Shown here: one piece after another, positions 1 to 10,128 of the stretch
Layout of the letters: the number at the start of each line of letters is the position of its first letter
Numbering within the stretch: position 1 is the stretch's first letter
Assembly: GCA_015709615.1 (NCBI GenBank)
Contig: CP054179.1
Span: 2,728,001-2,792,000, forward strand
Source of the DNA: Gammaproteobacteria bacterium
GTDB lineage: Bacteria > Pseudomonadota > Gammaproteobacteria > Burkholderiales > Nitrosomonadaceae
Length of the DNA stretch: 64,000 nt
Direction: 5' to 3'
Position numbers and translations under genes: made by a program
Notes under the pieces: generated by a model
Told to the model about the DNA's origin: nothing
What the model saw: the letters and a program-made list of their open reading frames with translations, nothing else
Databases searched by the model: none

Positions 1-3000
1 TCGTACCGGTTTGCGTCTGAACATGCTCGATCAGCGCCAAGCCGTCGACCACGTTGCGTGCTTCCACTGCGCTGATCGGTGTGTTGCTGGCGGTTGCGGT
101 GATCGATAGCCGGTCGCCGGCAAGCGGGAATTGCTTGCGCAAATCGAAGATGATGCTGTCGAGGAACAAATCGCCGGCATCGTGCAAACCGCGCTCCAGA
201 TAGTATCCGAGCAATGCTGAGAGGCTCTGGCCGTTGCGCATGCCATCGATGACGTTCATCGCCAACCGCACGCGCTCGGAGGTGAGGTTGATCGCCAGAC
301 TGTCGGGATTGCTCGGTGTGGCGTTGGCCAGAAAACCGTTGCGCAGCACCGCGGCGGTGACGGCATGGTTCAACGAAGGTGCGTGGATGTAGCCGAAATT
401 CTTGTCGTCAGCGGCCAATGGTGCTTGCCCGGGTTTATTGAAAATTTTATCGAGCTCTTCAGTCAGCTTGACCGGTGTCAGATTTTTGTTTTCCGGCCGG
501 ACATCTTCCAGCCAGCCGTAGGCTCCCAAGTAGCAACCATGCGAGTCGGCAGCGTTATCATGATCCGGTGTCGTGCCTGGCTCCGGCTGCGTTTGCCCGG
601 CGATTTGTTGCATGATATCCAGTTGCACGTTCAACAGTCCCAACCACCACGTGTCGAGGCGGTAGCTGCAACAATCGATATGCTCGGCGAAAATCCTTTC
701 CAGCCGTGCCGTGGGTGTTTGTTGCAATCGCTCCAGCGCGTTGATTTGCGTATTCAGGTAGGGATTCTTCAGCGTCAGGATTTGCGGAATGAAGTCGGCG
801 ATTTGCAAATCCGGCTGGCTGGTGATCGCCGGTTCGGCTTTGTATAGATATTGCCAGGGGCTGCCTTTATCGTCATCGGCTTCCTGGATATGCAGAAACT
901 TCGGCTCGCGTTTTGCCAGTGAAAATTGTTGCGGATTCAGCACATTTGCTTCCAGGTGCAAGCGCAAACTGGTATCGAGGTAAGACAGATCAAGTGCATG
1001 GTGCAGCATCAAATAGAGCAACGCGGTTGGCGGCTTGTCGTCGATGAATCCTTGCTGCAAGCGCAGCGTGTTGTGCGAATTGCGCGCTGCGGCAGCGAGC
1101 CATTCGAGGTAATTCGAACCATCGGTGTGATAAACCCGCACCGGATTGAATTCCGAAAGCGCTTGGTCGTCGATCAACGGGCCTTTCAGCAAGTTGGCGG
1201 CGAGCGTGAAAAATTTGTTCAGAATGTCGGGAATCTTGTTGTTGTCCTGCGCCGAATAGCCCAATTGCGCCAGTAGATTGAGACCGCTTTGGGTATACAC
1301 AAGCGATACGATCGCGGCGTAAATTGCACCGTTGATGCCGGAAGTTTTATAGCGGTTGTACAACTGTTCGGCGCTTTCCGCGTAGCGTTGATAAAACTCG
1401 ACCGATGCGGGATGTAAGCCGACGATATCGAGTAACGCTTGCTGCGGGTCGGTTTGCGGTTTGCCGACATACGACACGTTCGGTAGCAGCGAAGTCCAAC
1501 GTTCATCGGCTTTCTTGATGAGTGTGTAGAGCCGGGATAGGAACAAAAAAGAGCCTGAGATTTGCGGTTCCAGCCGGTCGTTGTTGAACAATTTGCGATT
1601 GATCCATGCCATGCGCGAGAACGGTGTAGCCGGCAGGATGCCATAAGGCTGCTTGCCGATGCGGATTGCCGGCAGTGTGCCGCGGCCGAGCACGTAGCGG
1701 TTGAAATAGTTGCGCGTAGCGGTGATGGTGTCGTCGCTGAACACCGGCTCCATCATCTGATCCATGAAATAGCCCAATGTCGCTGGCCATAGCGCTTCGT
1801 TCATCGCCCGGGCTTCCAGTTGATCGCTGGCGTAATACTGCGGCGATAATTTCAGAATCGCCGGGTCAAGTCCAAGGCTGTGTGCCAGCCAGCGGCCATC
1901 CTTTCGTGTGCGCCAGTCGGTGGGGTCGTCGTCGGTGATAAGCTGATTGAAATAATGATCGTAACTGGCATCGGCATCGCTGAACCAAGTGTAGCTGCTT
2001 TCCTGATCTTCGACGTTATTGGTCGGCGCGCCCTGCATCAGGAAACTGAATCCTTTGCGGCTGCGTTGATGGTGCTGAATCAACTGCTGCAACTGCTCGC
2101 GGCTTTTATCGACATCGGCGCTGAGCCGGACACCGAGCACAAACAGCCGGTCGAAACCGCGCCGCGCTTGGATATCGTTTAAGTTAATCTTGAACCCCAT
2201 GCCTTTGGCGACCGCTTCGTCAAAATCGGTGGCCCATTTCATTTCATCGGGCACGATCAGTTCGTCGTCTTCGAGACGTAGCTGTTGATCTTCCGGGGCA
2301 TTGGGATTGGGTCCGACGATCAGTTCCGAGGGTACCGGGCGGCCGATGTGCTGCAACGTTTGTTCCTTACCGTTGAAACCCATCACCACAAACCGTTCCG
2401 GTAACAACGCCACACGCGCCGGATTGGTCCAAGCTTGCAGTTGTGTATCGACGCTATTGATAACGGGTAATTCCAGGAATTCAACGCGCACGTTGGTGAT
2501 GGTTTCGGGTTGCGCGGGTTTGACGTTCAAGTTCTGCGGCTGATACGAAGCGACGATTTCTTGCGCGCGCGCTTCGCCGAGATCGTTTTTGAGTTTGTCA
2601 TACGCCGTATCCAAGGCCGTGACATCGTTATTGGCGTTAAATACGGCTTGCCAGTATTGCTGCACAATGGGTTTCTCGGCAGCGGGCAGCGGCTGTTCGG
2701 ACACGATTACCAGGAGATAATCACCGTCGGCTTTGATCGGTTCTTCAGTCAGATTCAACGGTTTGAACAATTGACTCAACCAATACGCCCGGCCCGCGCC
2801 GTGGCTTTTGACCAGCGCTTGCCACGCCGCACGTTTTTCGCTATCGGCGCCGCCCGCTTTCCAGATATTGGTCCAATAAACACGCGTATTGCTGATTTCG
2901 ACTTCGGAAGGAATTTCTTCGAAGGTGTCGACACTGATGTCGTCCGGGTAGACACGCACCCATAGTTGATTGAGAACGCCATCGCGCACATCGGGGTTGG

Positions 3001-3367
3001 AAACTGTTTTGAAGCGTGTCTCAATGCGTAGCGGAAACAGCAGAATCGGATGAAGATCGTTGAGTTGTGCGATGTTTTGAGTGGGATCGGAAAAAACTTC
3101 GAACAGCGCTTCCCGATCAATCAGTACTTGCCGGTTACGCTCAAGTTCGGCTTGTAATTTGACGGCATTGCCACGCAATGCATCCTGCTCGTGCAGCAAT
3201 GCTTGCAACTGTTCCTTGGCTTTGCCGTCTGTCCGGCGGCGCAACGATGCGATCAAACGCTCGTTTTTTTGCAGCTTTTCATTGGTCACAGACCAGTCTA
3301 GGCGGCTTTGCCGGTGCTGCTGCCGTGCCTGATCGATCTGCTCTTGAGTGTCTTTAAATGGGGTCAT
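1..3367 (-). CDS. Giant uncharacterised protein, N-terminal 1122 residues (runs off left edge)
   Basis: The frame is open on the minus strand from an ATG at 3367 to the left edge, so the protein has at least 1122 residues and its C-terminus lies outside the window. Residues about 1-90 are Gln/Glu/Arg/Leu-rich and look like a coiled coil. Next comes a domain around 'HPILLFPLRIETRF' and 'LWVRVYPDDI' (about residues 105-150). Near the visible end (about residues 910-1122) there are segments such as 'YLGAYGWLEDVRP', 'HAPSLNHAVTAAVLRNG' and 'GQSLSALLGYYLERGLHD'. I recall similar segments in large hypothetical proteins of actinobacteria and cyanobacteria, but know no function. There is no signal peptide. 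It starts 45 bp after the 1104-residue gene on the same strand, with only a weak ribosome site, so it is probably the last visible gene of the same operon. Confidence 0.88.
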   Translation of the reverse strand, partial: MTPFKDTQEQIDQARQQHRQSRLDWSVTNEKLQKNERLIASLRRRTDGKAKEQLQALLHEQDALRGNAVKLQAELERNRQVLIDREALFEVFSDPTQNIAQLNDLHPILLFPLRIETRFKTVSNPDVRDGVLNQLWVRVYPDDISVDTFEEIPSEVEISNTRVYWTNIWKAGGADSEKRAAWQALVKSHGAGRAYWLSQLFKPLNLTEEPIKADGDYLLVIVSEQPLPAAEKPIVQQYWQAVFNANNDVTALDTAYDKLKNDLGEARAQEIVASYQPQNLNVKPAQPETITNVRVEFLELPVINSVDTQLQAWTNPARVALLPERFVVMGFNGKEQTLQHIGRPVPSELIVGPNPNAPEDQQLRLEDDELIVPDEMKWATDFDEAVAKGMGFKINLNDIQARRGFDRLFVLGVRLSADVDKSREQLQQLIQHHQRSRKGFSFLMQGAPTNNVEDQESSYTWFSDADASYDHYFNQLITDDDPTDWRTRKDGRWLAHSLGLDPAILKLSPQYYASDQLEARAMNEALWPATLGYFMDQMMEPVFSDDTITATRNYFNRYVLGRGTLPAIRIGKQPYGILPATPFSRMAWINRKLFNNDRLEPQISGSFLFLSRLYTLIKKADERWTSLLPNVSYVGKPQTDPQQALLDIVGLHPASVEFYQRYAESAEQLYNRYKTSGINGAIYAAIVSLVYTQSGLNLLAQLGYSAQDNNKIPDILNKFFTLAANLLKGPLIDDQALSEFNPVRVYHTDGSNYLEWLAAAARNSHNTLRLQQGFIDDKPPTALLYLMLHHALDLSYLDTSLRLHLEANVLNPQQFSLAKREPKFLHIQEADDDKGSPWQYLYKAEPAITSQPDLQIADFIPQILTLKNPYLNTQINALERLQQTPTARLERIFAEHIDCCSYRLDTWWLGLLNVQLDIMQQIAGQTQPEPGTTPDHDNAADSHGCYLGAYGWLEDVRPENKNLTPVKLTEELDKIFNKPGQAPLAADDKNFGYIHAPSLNHAVTAAVLRNGFLANATPSNPDSLAINLTSERVRLAMNVIDGMRNGQSLSALLGYYLERGLHDAGDLFLDSIIFDLRKQFPLAGDRLSITATASNTPISAVEARNVVDGLALIEHVQTQTGT

Positions 3368-3412
3368 AAGCCAAATTCTGCCGGTTAGTTTTTCATACGT
3401 GGATCGCCAGGT

Positions 3413-6400
3413 TTAGTCGCGCGGCAGCATTTCGGCAGCATGCACGCCAACCAGCACGGGCGCTTGGAACAGGATATAAGCCAGTTCCGCCGAGTTGATA
3501 TTATTGGTCCAACTCAGCAAATGATCTTCTTTCCACTGCTCCGCTTTTTCCTGCGCGGTGCCGCCCGGCGCCGTATTGGGCAAGCTGCGCGCGGGTGCGC
3601 TGGCGATGTCGATAAATTCGCCGTCACTGATGCCGGGCGCAACATCTGTCCACGCTAAGTCGTTCCAAACCTGAATCGGACCTTCGCGGTCGATATCCAG
3701 ACCGAAACGCGGTTCACCCGGCCTTTCCTTGATCACGAAGAACCAGCCCGGTTCATCGTCGACTTCGGGATTGCCGCGCGCTTCTTCTTCGGTTAAATCG
3801 AAGCCGAAAAAGTAAATGTCCGGTTTGACTTGGGCTTCGTACAGCGGCGTTTTGATCGGCACGTTGTCGTCGAATACTCGTTCGGTATTTTTGTTCGGCG
3901 CCGGATTGGTGTCGCTGATCGGCTGCCATTTGGCTTTTTGCGCATAGATGACCGCATTGGGGTATTTTTTCAGCAATTCGCCGCGAATCACCAGGACCAA
4001 TTCTTCCTCGTTTTCCAGACCTTGTTCGCGATGGTCGTGCTCGCCCAGTTTGGAGAATCGCGACCAGCGGTGAATCGGCGGAATGTCTTTCAATTCCTCG
4101 CGGCGCTGCTCGCTATCTTCGGCCGGACTCAGGAAACCGCTGACGTCCCAGAACTGCCGGAAATAGGAGCCGCGCTGATCGGTCGGATATTCGCGCCACA
4201 GCAACTCGCGCGCGAATTCGTGATTGAGGCCGACCATGTACGACTCGATGAAGGGCTGGTTGGTCTTCAATAACGTGATGGTGTTTTGTGCAATGTAATT
4301 CAGGTTTGGCACAAACTGCTCGGTGGATTTATCGACCAGCGGTTTGTACATCGGGATATCGAATTCCGGGTACGCCATCGCTTCGACAAACTTTTCGCCG
4401 ATCAATCCGATGATATGCGGCGGTAACAGGATGTTGCCCAGCGTCCATTTTGGAATAGTAACCGCCGGGTTCAGTTTGACCAATGTATCGGTCGCCAGTT
4501 GGGCGACATTTACCGGTACGGCTGCGGGGATGACACCGGCTTGCAAGCCGTTTTGCAGCAGTGTGTAAGAATCTTTCAGCGCTGTTTTAAAGCGGCTCGA
4601 TTGCGCGCTGTCGGTTGCGCCGGCGGTTGCCGGTTGCGGCGGATTGGCGGGATCCAATGTCAGCAGATTCAGTTCCGGCGTCAGCACAAAATTACTGCTC
4701 GGTGGCATCGCGTCCACCGCAGCCGGTGTTTGCCCGGTTTCGGACACCGAGTCGGCTTGATTGGCTTGCGCAATCAAACGCTGTGCGGTGCGGTACGCCC
4801 ACAATAATCCCGCGCCAACCGCCGCTGCTACAGCCCAGATTCCGGCGCTGGCGCCGATAACCGCCAGCACGACGATCAGCAGCAGAATCAATGTCAACAA
4901 AAGGTAAGGGATGAACGGATAACGTTTCAGCAAATCCAGCAACCAGGACGGCACATTCTTCGGTTGCGCATCTTGCGAGAGATTATCCAGTGACGGCAAC
5001 GTAGCGGGGATCACATGCGGCGGGGCGGCGGTGACAACGCCATCATTGACGCGGGTAATTAAATTATTTGCATGAATACTTTCATCGAAAGCAGATAGCT
5101 TTTGCAAGCGGCCGTTCGGGCGCAACATGCGCCGTAAAGGTGCAGAGGTCAGCGCGGGCGTCACCAGGCTTTGCTTGATTCGATGAGAAACCGTGATGCC
5201 TTGGCTGATGACGCGTTTTTGCACCGGCGCCGTCATGAACAGTACTTTGTCGTGGCTGATTTGCTGCAATGGCAATACTTGCTTTTGATACCAGCTGTTG
5301 GCGGTGATCTTGGCCAGTTGCGCCAGACGGATTTGGCGGTTGGCTTCGAGCACATCGCCGACCTGATCCCACGCCGCATCCATGTATTCCTCTTGGTTGG
5401 CGATGATGACGTCGGTGCCGAAACCGGCGGCGCTGCGCCAACGCGGGTCGAGGTTGAGTTCGTGCAACCAGTTATCATTGTTCGGTGCATCGCTGCCGTC
5501 GGCTTCTTTTAATACGCGATTGCGGAGTGCGTGCCAGCGCCCGTAAATCGGCGGGGTGATCAGCGGATCGGGGTCGGCCTGAATTTCCGCGGGCAAATCG
5601 GTATTCTGGTTAGCCGCATCGGCGGCGAGCCGGGCGTAGTCGTCGGTGAGATTCAGAAAGGCTGCCAATTCCTGCTGGAACACATGCGGATACGGTTGAT
5701 CCCAGTTTTCCCACTTGGCGATTTCCTGCTCGGCTTCCTTGCTTAACGGCGCGAGCAGCGCGCCGCCGAGTTTCAGTACACCTTCGAGATCCGGATTTTG
5801 GATGCCGCTGATGTTGGAACCGGGGTTCTGAACGTCGATATCGCGGCGGCCGACGCGGCTATCCGCCGGTTTCGGCTCGAGCAGCCGTACCAGATATTCG
5901 AAATCGCCTTGCGAGCCGGTGCGGAAAAACCAGCGGTAGTAAACCGGGAATTGCGTCGGCGCCGGGCGGCCTTCGCCCCATGCCGAGGATGTCGCATGCG
6001 GCGCATCGTCGGGATTTAGCCCCAATCCGGCCAAGCGGCCGGTTTCAAAGGTCGGGATCAGAAACGCGTGGTAGCGTTCGTTCGGGGTCAATTTGCGCGG
6101 GCAGACGATACGCGAATAGGCTTCGTCGGCGTTTTGCGCCAGCACAGTTTGCAGTTGCGACAGCGCGGTGTTGATGTCCGGCGCTTGCGGCGCATCCTGA
6201 TTGCCGGCGATATTTTTGTTAACGTGCACATGCGCCCATGCCCACAGTTCCTCGGCTTTGGGAAATACCGTTGCGAGCGGATTGGCCTTGATGTCGATGA
6301 AGGGCAGCGGCTTGCCGGAAATATTGCCGCCTTCGGCAAACTCGGCTTCGCTCAATACGATCAGCGTGACCCAAGGCCGTAGCCGCGATCCCGCGGGTGC

Positions 6401-6727
6401 GGCGGGGGTGTAACGCCACGGAAAATCTTCGTCGTAAAACTCGATGTGGCACAGATAATTCGGTTCGAAGTTGGTAATCCAGTTGAGCGGTTCGGTTTTG
6501 ATCACTGCGCGCGATTCGATACCGATGATGTCGCCGGGGCCGTACAGCGCGACGTTCTTATTGACCGGAGCGGCTACATCGCCGCCTTCGCCGCCGCTGC
6601 CTTTGATATTTAGACTGACGGCGACGCTGGCGCGCGTTTTGACCGAAGCATCCAGATCCGCCGACTGAATATTATTGGCAACGCCTTGCCGTAACCACGG
6701 GAGAAAAGTATACGTGCCGATCGCCAT
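3413..6727 (-). CDS. Giant uncharacterised protein (1104 aa) with a central membrane segment
   Basis: Function unknown. The N-terminus ('TYTFLPWLRQGVANNI', then 'ALYGPGDIIGIESRAV' and 'NWITNFEPNYL') is distinctive, and I recall it from conserved hypothetical proteins in diverse bacteria. No signal peptide is present. Residues about 604-646 form a long hydrophobic stretch ('LLLTLILLLIVVLAVIG' followed by a Gly/Ala-rich helix) that looks like one or two membrane helices in the middle of an otherwise soluble-looking, Pro- and Trp-rich protein. The ATG overlaps the stop of the upstream 1133-residue gene as TAATG, which implies translational coupling and roughly matched expression. An adaptor or scaffold role with its giant neighbours is a guess. 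Confidence 0.9.
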   Translation of the reverse strand: MAIGTYTFLPWLRQGVANNIQSADLDASVKTRASVAVSLNIKGSGGEGGDVAAPVNKNVALYGPGDIIGIESRAVIKTEPLNWITNFEPNYLCHIEFYDEDFPWRYTPAAPAGSRLRPWVTLIVLSEAEFAEGGNISGKPLPFIDIKANPLATVFPKAEELWAWAHVHVNKNIAGNQDAPQAPDINTALSQLQTVLAQNADEAYSRIVCPRKLTPNERYHAFLIPTFETGRLAGLGLNPDDAPHATSSAWGEGRPAPTQFPVYYRWFFRTGSQGDFEYLVRLLEPKPADSRVGRRDIDVQNPGSNISGIQNPDLEGVLKLGGALLAPLSKEAEQEIAKWENWDQPYPHVFQQELAAFLNLTDDYARLAADAANQNTDLPAEIQADPDPLITPPIYGRWHALRNRVLKEADGSDAPNNDNWLHELNLDPRWRSAAGFGTDVIIANQEEYMDAAWDQVGDVLEANRQIRLAQLAKITANSWYQKQVLPLQQISHDKVLFMTAPVQKRVISQGITVSHRIKQSLVTPALTSAPLRRMLRPNGRLQKLSAFDESIHANNLITRVNDGVVTAAPPHVIPATLPSLDNLSQDAQPKNVPSWLLDLLKRYPFIPYLLLTLILLLIVVLAVIGASAGIWAVAAAVGAGLLWAYRTAQRLIAQANQADSVSETGQTPAAVDAMPPSSNFVLTPELNLLTLDPANPPQPATAGATDSAQSSRFKTALKDSYTLLQNGLQAGVIPAAVPVNVAQLATDTLVKLNPAVTIPKWTLGNILLPPHIIGLIGEKFVEAMAYPEFDIPMYKPLVDKSTEQFVPNLNYIAQNTITLLKTNQPFIESYMVGLNHEFARELLWREYPTDQRGSYFRQFWDVSGFLSPAEDSEQRREELKDIPPIHRWSRFSKLGEHDHREQGLENEEELVLVIRGELLKKYPNAVIYAQKAKWQPISDTNPAPNKNTERVFDDNVPIKTPLYEAQVKPDIYFFGFDLTEEEARGNPEVDDEPGWFFVIKERPGEPRFGLDIDREGPIQVWNDLAWTDVAPGISDGEFIDIASAPARSLPNTAPGGTAQEKAEQWKEDHLLSWTNNINSAELAYILFQAPVLVGVHAAEMLPRD

Positions 6728-9700
6728 TATGCCGCCTCCTGCAAGGGTGCCGCTTCCGTACTCGGGATGACGTGCAAATTATCTTGCAGTCCGGGCGACT
6801 GATTCACTTGCTTACGCAGAAAGTCTTGCGCTTGCGCGTGCGTGGCGAAATAAGCGTCTTTGCTATGCGGACTGTTGTTCATCGTCGAAGCGACCACGTA
6901 ACCGGTTTCCTTCACGACGATTTTCTGCTCGACCGGCGCTTTTTGTACCTTGTAACTTGCCGAGAGTGCCGATTTCGATGCGGCATTGCGGCCCAGGAAG
7001 TGATTGAAAAATTCGGCGCCGATGGCGACAAAGCGGATCAGCAGCGAAATGAAATTGTTGTCGATGATATTTTGTTCGTAGCGCACCACGCGTTTAACCG
7101 CTGCCGACGATTTTAGTTGCTGGTTGCTGACCGACAGTTCGATGCCGGCATTTTGTTTTTCGTAGGAGGGCGCGCTCAATTTATTGGCGTCGCTCAAGTT
7201 TTTGTATTGCGCCGTGGCAAACGATTCTTTTGTGTCCGCGACTTTGGCCAAGCCGGTGTCGACCACTTCGACAGTCAGCCGTTTTGCGTCTTTCGGTTTT
7301 TGATTGCCGACCTTGTCGAGATCCAGATCGAGCGGGATGGCGCGCTGGTTGACGCGCAACACGCCGACCGGATGCAAAATCAAATCGCTGCTGCCTTCGA
7401 TCGTGCGCAATGACACCAGCAGTTGGTTGGATACCGGTAATTCGGCTGTCCAGTTGTCCAGTTTGTCGAATTCCGCCGTGATCAGCGGCATGATGTCGAT
7501 GGACGGCAAGGTGGTGTTTTCATCCTCGCCCCAGGTGTGGCTGAAGGGTACGTCGATATCCCAGAACAGCAGCGAGATCGAGCCTTCACCTTCGATATGC
7601 CACGGCGATGTGCCTTCGAGTTCGCCGCGCATATGCACGCCGAACAAGCCGACACCGAACACTTTGACGTCGAACGAGGCGGAAACGGTAATGATGAAGT
7701 AGAACGGCGAGAACTGGAACAACGCGTCAAAGCCGATATGACCGGAAATATTGAACGCGCTGAGACCGAAATAAACTTCCGCCTTGGCGCCGAACTGCAC
7801 GGTATTTGAGGTGACGGCGAAATACCCTTCCACGCGGATGCGCGCGAATGAGGTATTCAGGATGTTGATCGCAATCCGGTTGGGGTTGGGAAAAGGCAGT
7901 GGAGGCGGCTTAAAGGAGGGGTGAAAACCGCCCACACTGATGACAAAATTGGCCTTGTCGCCCCAAGCGATCAATAACCCCATATCGCCGTCGATGGTGA
8001 GAAAAATGACCCGCGAATCGTACAGGCTGGCATAAAACCACAAGCGTTGCTTGTCGACTTCCAGCGCGCCGATGAAACTGACCTGAATGATGATCAGTGC
8101 CGCGTCTTCGTCGGGCAGCGCGACTTTCAGCACGCCGAGAATGGCGATATTACCCGGCGGTATCTCGACGATGATACCCAGCGATGCGCTCACCAGTGTC
8201 GGTGTTCCCCAGCCGAGCTTTGCCATCGGGCCGATCAGAAACACATCCTGCGCGGGCGGAAAGAATTGGCGCAGATCGCTGATGATGCGTGGCGCATTCT
8301 CGATGATATTGTCCGGGAACATGATGCTGTTGATCGATCCGGTGCGCACACCGGCGGCGATCACTTCCAGTTCCATGGTGCGGTTCAGGCCGAGCAATCC
8401 GCCGACGGCGTTTAAAGTGAATCCGAAACCCAATTGGAACGGCGTGCCGAATTCGGCGCTGAGAATGATCAACAGCGAGAAACCTTCGGAGCCGTCGGGC
8501 ATGCGCGTGGTGATCAGGCCGATCGCTTTGACCGTGACGATGCCGCTGAACATCAGTTCCAGCGCACCGGCGTATTCTTCCTTGTCAAAATCAAAGTAGA
8601 GATAGCCGCCGCCTTTGACGATGCCGACATCGAGCGATAGGCCGACGCCGTTCGGCGGCTTGAAGCCCAGACTGATATCGACCGGCCCGGCGTTGCCGCT
8701 ACGGTTGTCCACCAAGGCGAAATCGATGGCCAAGCCGATGTTTTCCACGACAGCAGCGAGCGGGCCCAGCGCGGCTTTGATATCCGTTGAAATGGCGGTG
8801 GGGAATTTGTTGTTTTCGATACCGACGGAAAAAGTTAACGCGCTGACTTCCACCGGGCCGAGATTCAGATGCAGCGGCAATTGGATTTCCAGCGCGCTGC
8901 TGCCGACGAAAAACAGACCGTCGCTGCTGTTGTAACCGAACATCATGCCGAAGTCGGAATTAAGCTGGATACCGCTCAAAATATCGGTGATAAAACCATC
9001 GCCATCGGCAAACGAGATCGACAGCTTACCGGCGCCGATTTCACCGCCGACGGTAAAATCGGCCGTCGATTGTCCGCCGCTGCCTTGAATCCGGCCGCCA
9101 AAGTTGACACCGAATTTACCCACTTCCAGCCGGCTGCCGTCCGGGTCGCCGATTAGCAGATAAGGCGTTGCGGCTTGCGTGCGATCGGCGCTGACGCTGA
9201 GATTCAACGAACCGGAAACCGTATCGGCCGGACTGGTAGTCTGGAAAGTAAACTTGGCCGGTGGCTGGATCACTAATTCCGTGCCGAACGGCAGCGTGGC
9301 CTGCAAATCCAGCGTGACTTTTAAATCGTCGGCGGCAAATTCGATTTTGCCGGGGCTGAGATTCTGCCGGACCGATAAGCTCAAGCCATTAGGATTGAGA
9401 TCGGTGCGCGGCCGCAGTTGAAAAATGACCGCTTCGAGAATCGGCGTGGGCGACGTGTCATCATAAAAAACTGGTGCTTTGAGATGCAGCAACAAGCGTT
9501 CGAGCCGCTGCAACAAATTCGCTGCGTCGAGGCTGTTGCTGCCCCAGTTGTAATGCGACTGCAAGGCGGTCACCGGCGATTCCAGCCATTTGCCCAGCTC
9601 ATTGAAATGAAAGGTCGAGATGGTGAATTCCGGGTTGCCCGGGTCAGTGGAGCCGACATTGTTGCGTTGCCGCTCGAGTATGCCCAGCAACTCGAGAAAC

Positions 9701-10128
9701 TCGTTGACGCCGTTGGCGGCATCCAGCGCGCGGACGAGCAAGTAATTGAACAAGCGTTCGGCAAAATGACTGGAAACACTGGCCGGAATACCGCCGATGC
9801 CTTGCACGGCGGTTTGCAATTGGTCGATTTTCTGGATTGCGGTGATGACCTGGCTGATCAGTTCCACGCTGATGGCGACAATTTGCTCGATATTTTCCGC
9901 TTCGATGGCTTCCACCAAATCCCCGGCTTTTTGCAGCACGGTTTTGCTGCTGGCGACCAGCGCTTGCATCGGCGAAGCCAGCGACGACACTTGGCCGCTA
10001 TTGAGCGTGATGCCGAGTTCGGCAAATGTTTGCACCGCGCGCGTGCTATTCAGCTCGCGCTCCAGCGGCTCCAATACGTTGGAGATTTGCAGCAGAACGC
10101 GCTGTAAGGTATCCACTTCATTTGACAT
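6727..10128 (-). CDS. Giant beta-rich uncharacterised protein (1133 aa), DUF6603-like
   Basis: An in-frame start lies at 10191, but ATG 10128 (MSNEVDTLQ) is chosen because it has AAGGAG eight bases upstream and overlaps the preceding gene by only 11 bp. Residues 1-150 look helical. From about 230 to 900 the sequence is a long series of alternating hydrophobic strands rich in Gly, Phe and Ile (for example 'GLSLDVGIVKGGGYLYFDFD', 'FGVGLFGVHMRGELEG', 'FSHTWGED'), suggesting a large repetitive beta fold. This pattern matches my memory of the DUF6603 family, whose function is unknown; the family call is not verified. The C-terminal 200 residues are charged and end with a Gln/Ala-rich tail. There is no signal peptide. 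It is coupled by TAATG to the 1104-residue gene downstream. Confidence 0.9.
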   Translation of the reverse strand: MSNEVDTLQRVLLQISNVLEPLERELNSTRAVQTFAELGITLNSGQVSSLASPMQALVASSKTVLQKAGDLVEAIEAENIEQIVAISVELISQVITAIQKIDQLQTAVQGIGGIPASVSSHFAERLFNYLLVRALDAANGVNEFLELLGILERQRNNVGSTDPGNPEFTISTFHFNELGKWLESPVTALQSHYNWGSNSLDAANLLQRLERLLLHLKAPVFYDDTSPTPILEAVIFQLRPRTDLNPNGLSLSVRQNLSPGKIEFAADDLKVTLDLQATLPFGTELVIQPPAKFTFQTTSPADTVSGSLNLSVSADRTQAATPYLLIGDPDGSRLEVGKFGVNFGGRIQGSGGQSTADFTVGGEIGAGKLSISFADGDGFITDILSGIQLNSDFGMMFGYNSSDGLFFVGSSALEIQLPLHLNLGPVEVSALTFSVGIENNKFPTAISTDIKAALGPLAAVVENIGLAIDFALVDNRSGNAGPVDISLGFKPPNGVGLSLDVGIVKGGGYLYFDFDKEEYAGALELMFSGIVTVKAIGLITTRMPDGSEGFSLLIILSAEFGTPFQLGFGFTLNAVGGLLGLNRTMELEVIAAGVRTGSINSIMFPDNIIENAPRIISDLRQFFPPAQDVFLIGPMAKLGWGTPTLVSASLGIIVEIPPGNIAILGVLKVALPDEDAALIIIQVSFIGALEVDKQRLWFYASLYDSRVIFLTIDGDMGLLIAWGDKANFVISVGGFHPSFKPPPLPFPNPNRIAINILNTSFARIRVEGYFAVTSNTVQFGAKAEVYFGLSAFNISGHIGFDALFQFSPFYFIITVSASFDVKVFGVGLFGVHMRGELEGTSPWHIEGEGSISLLFWDIDVPFSHTWGEDENTTLPSIDIMPLITAEFDKLDNWTAELPVSNQLLVSLRTIEGSSDLILHPVGVLRVNQRAIPLDLDLDKVGNQKPKDAKRLTVEVVDTGLAKVADTKESFATAQYKNLSDANKLSAPSYEKQNAGIELSVSNQQLKSSAAVKRVVRYEQNIIDNNFISLLIRFVAIGAEFFNHFLGRNAASKSALSASYKVQKAPVEQKIVVKETGYVVASTMNNSPHSKDAYFATHAQAQDFLRKQVNQSPGLQDNLHVIPSTEAAPLQEAA

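Noticed and set aside
9418..10107. 229-codon frame antisense to the beta-rich giant protein
   Set aside because: It lies fully opposite a longer gene with overlapping neighbours and a good start; high-GC codon structure commonly yields such shadow frames.
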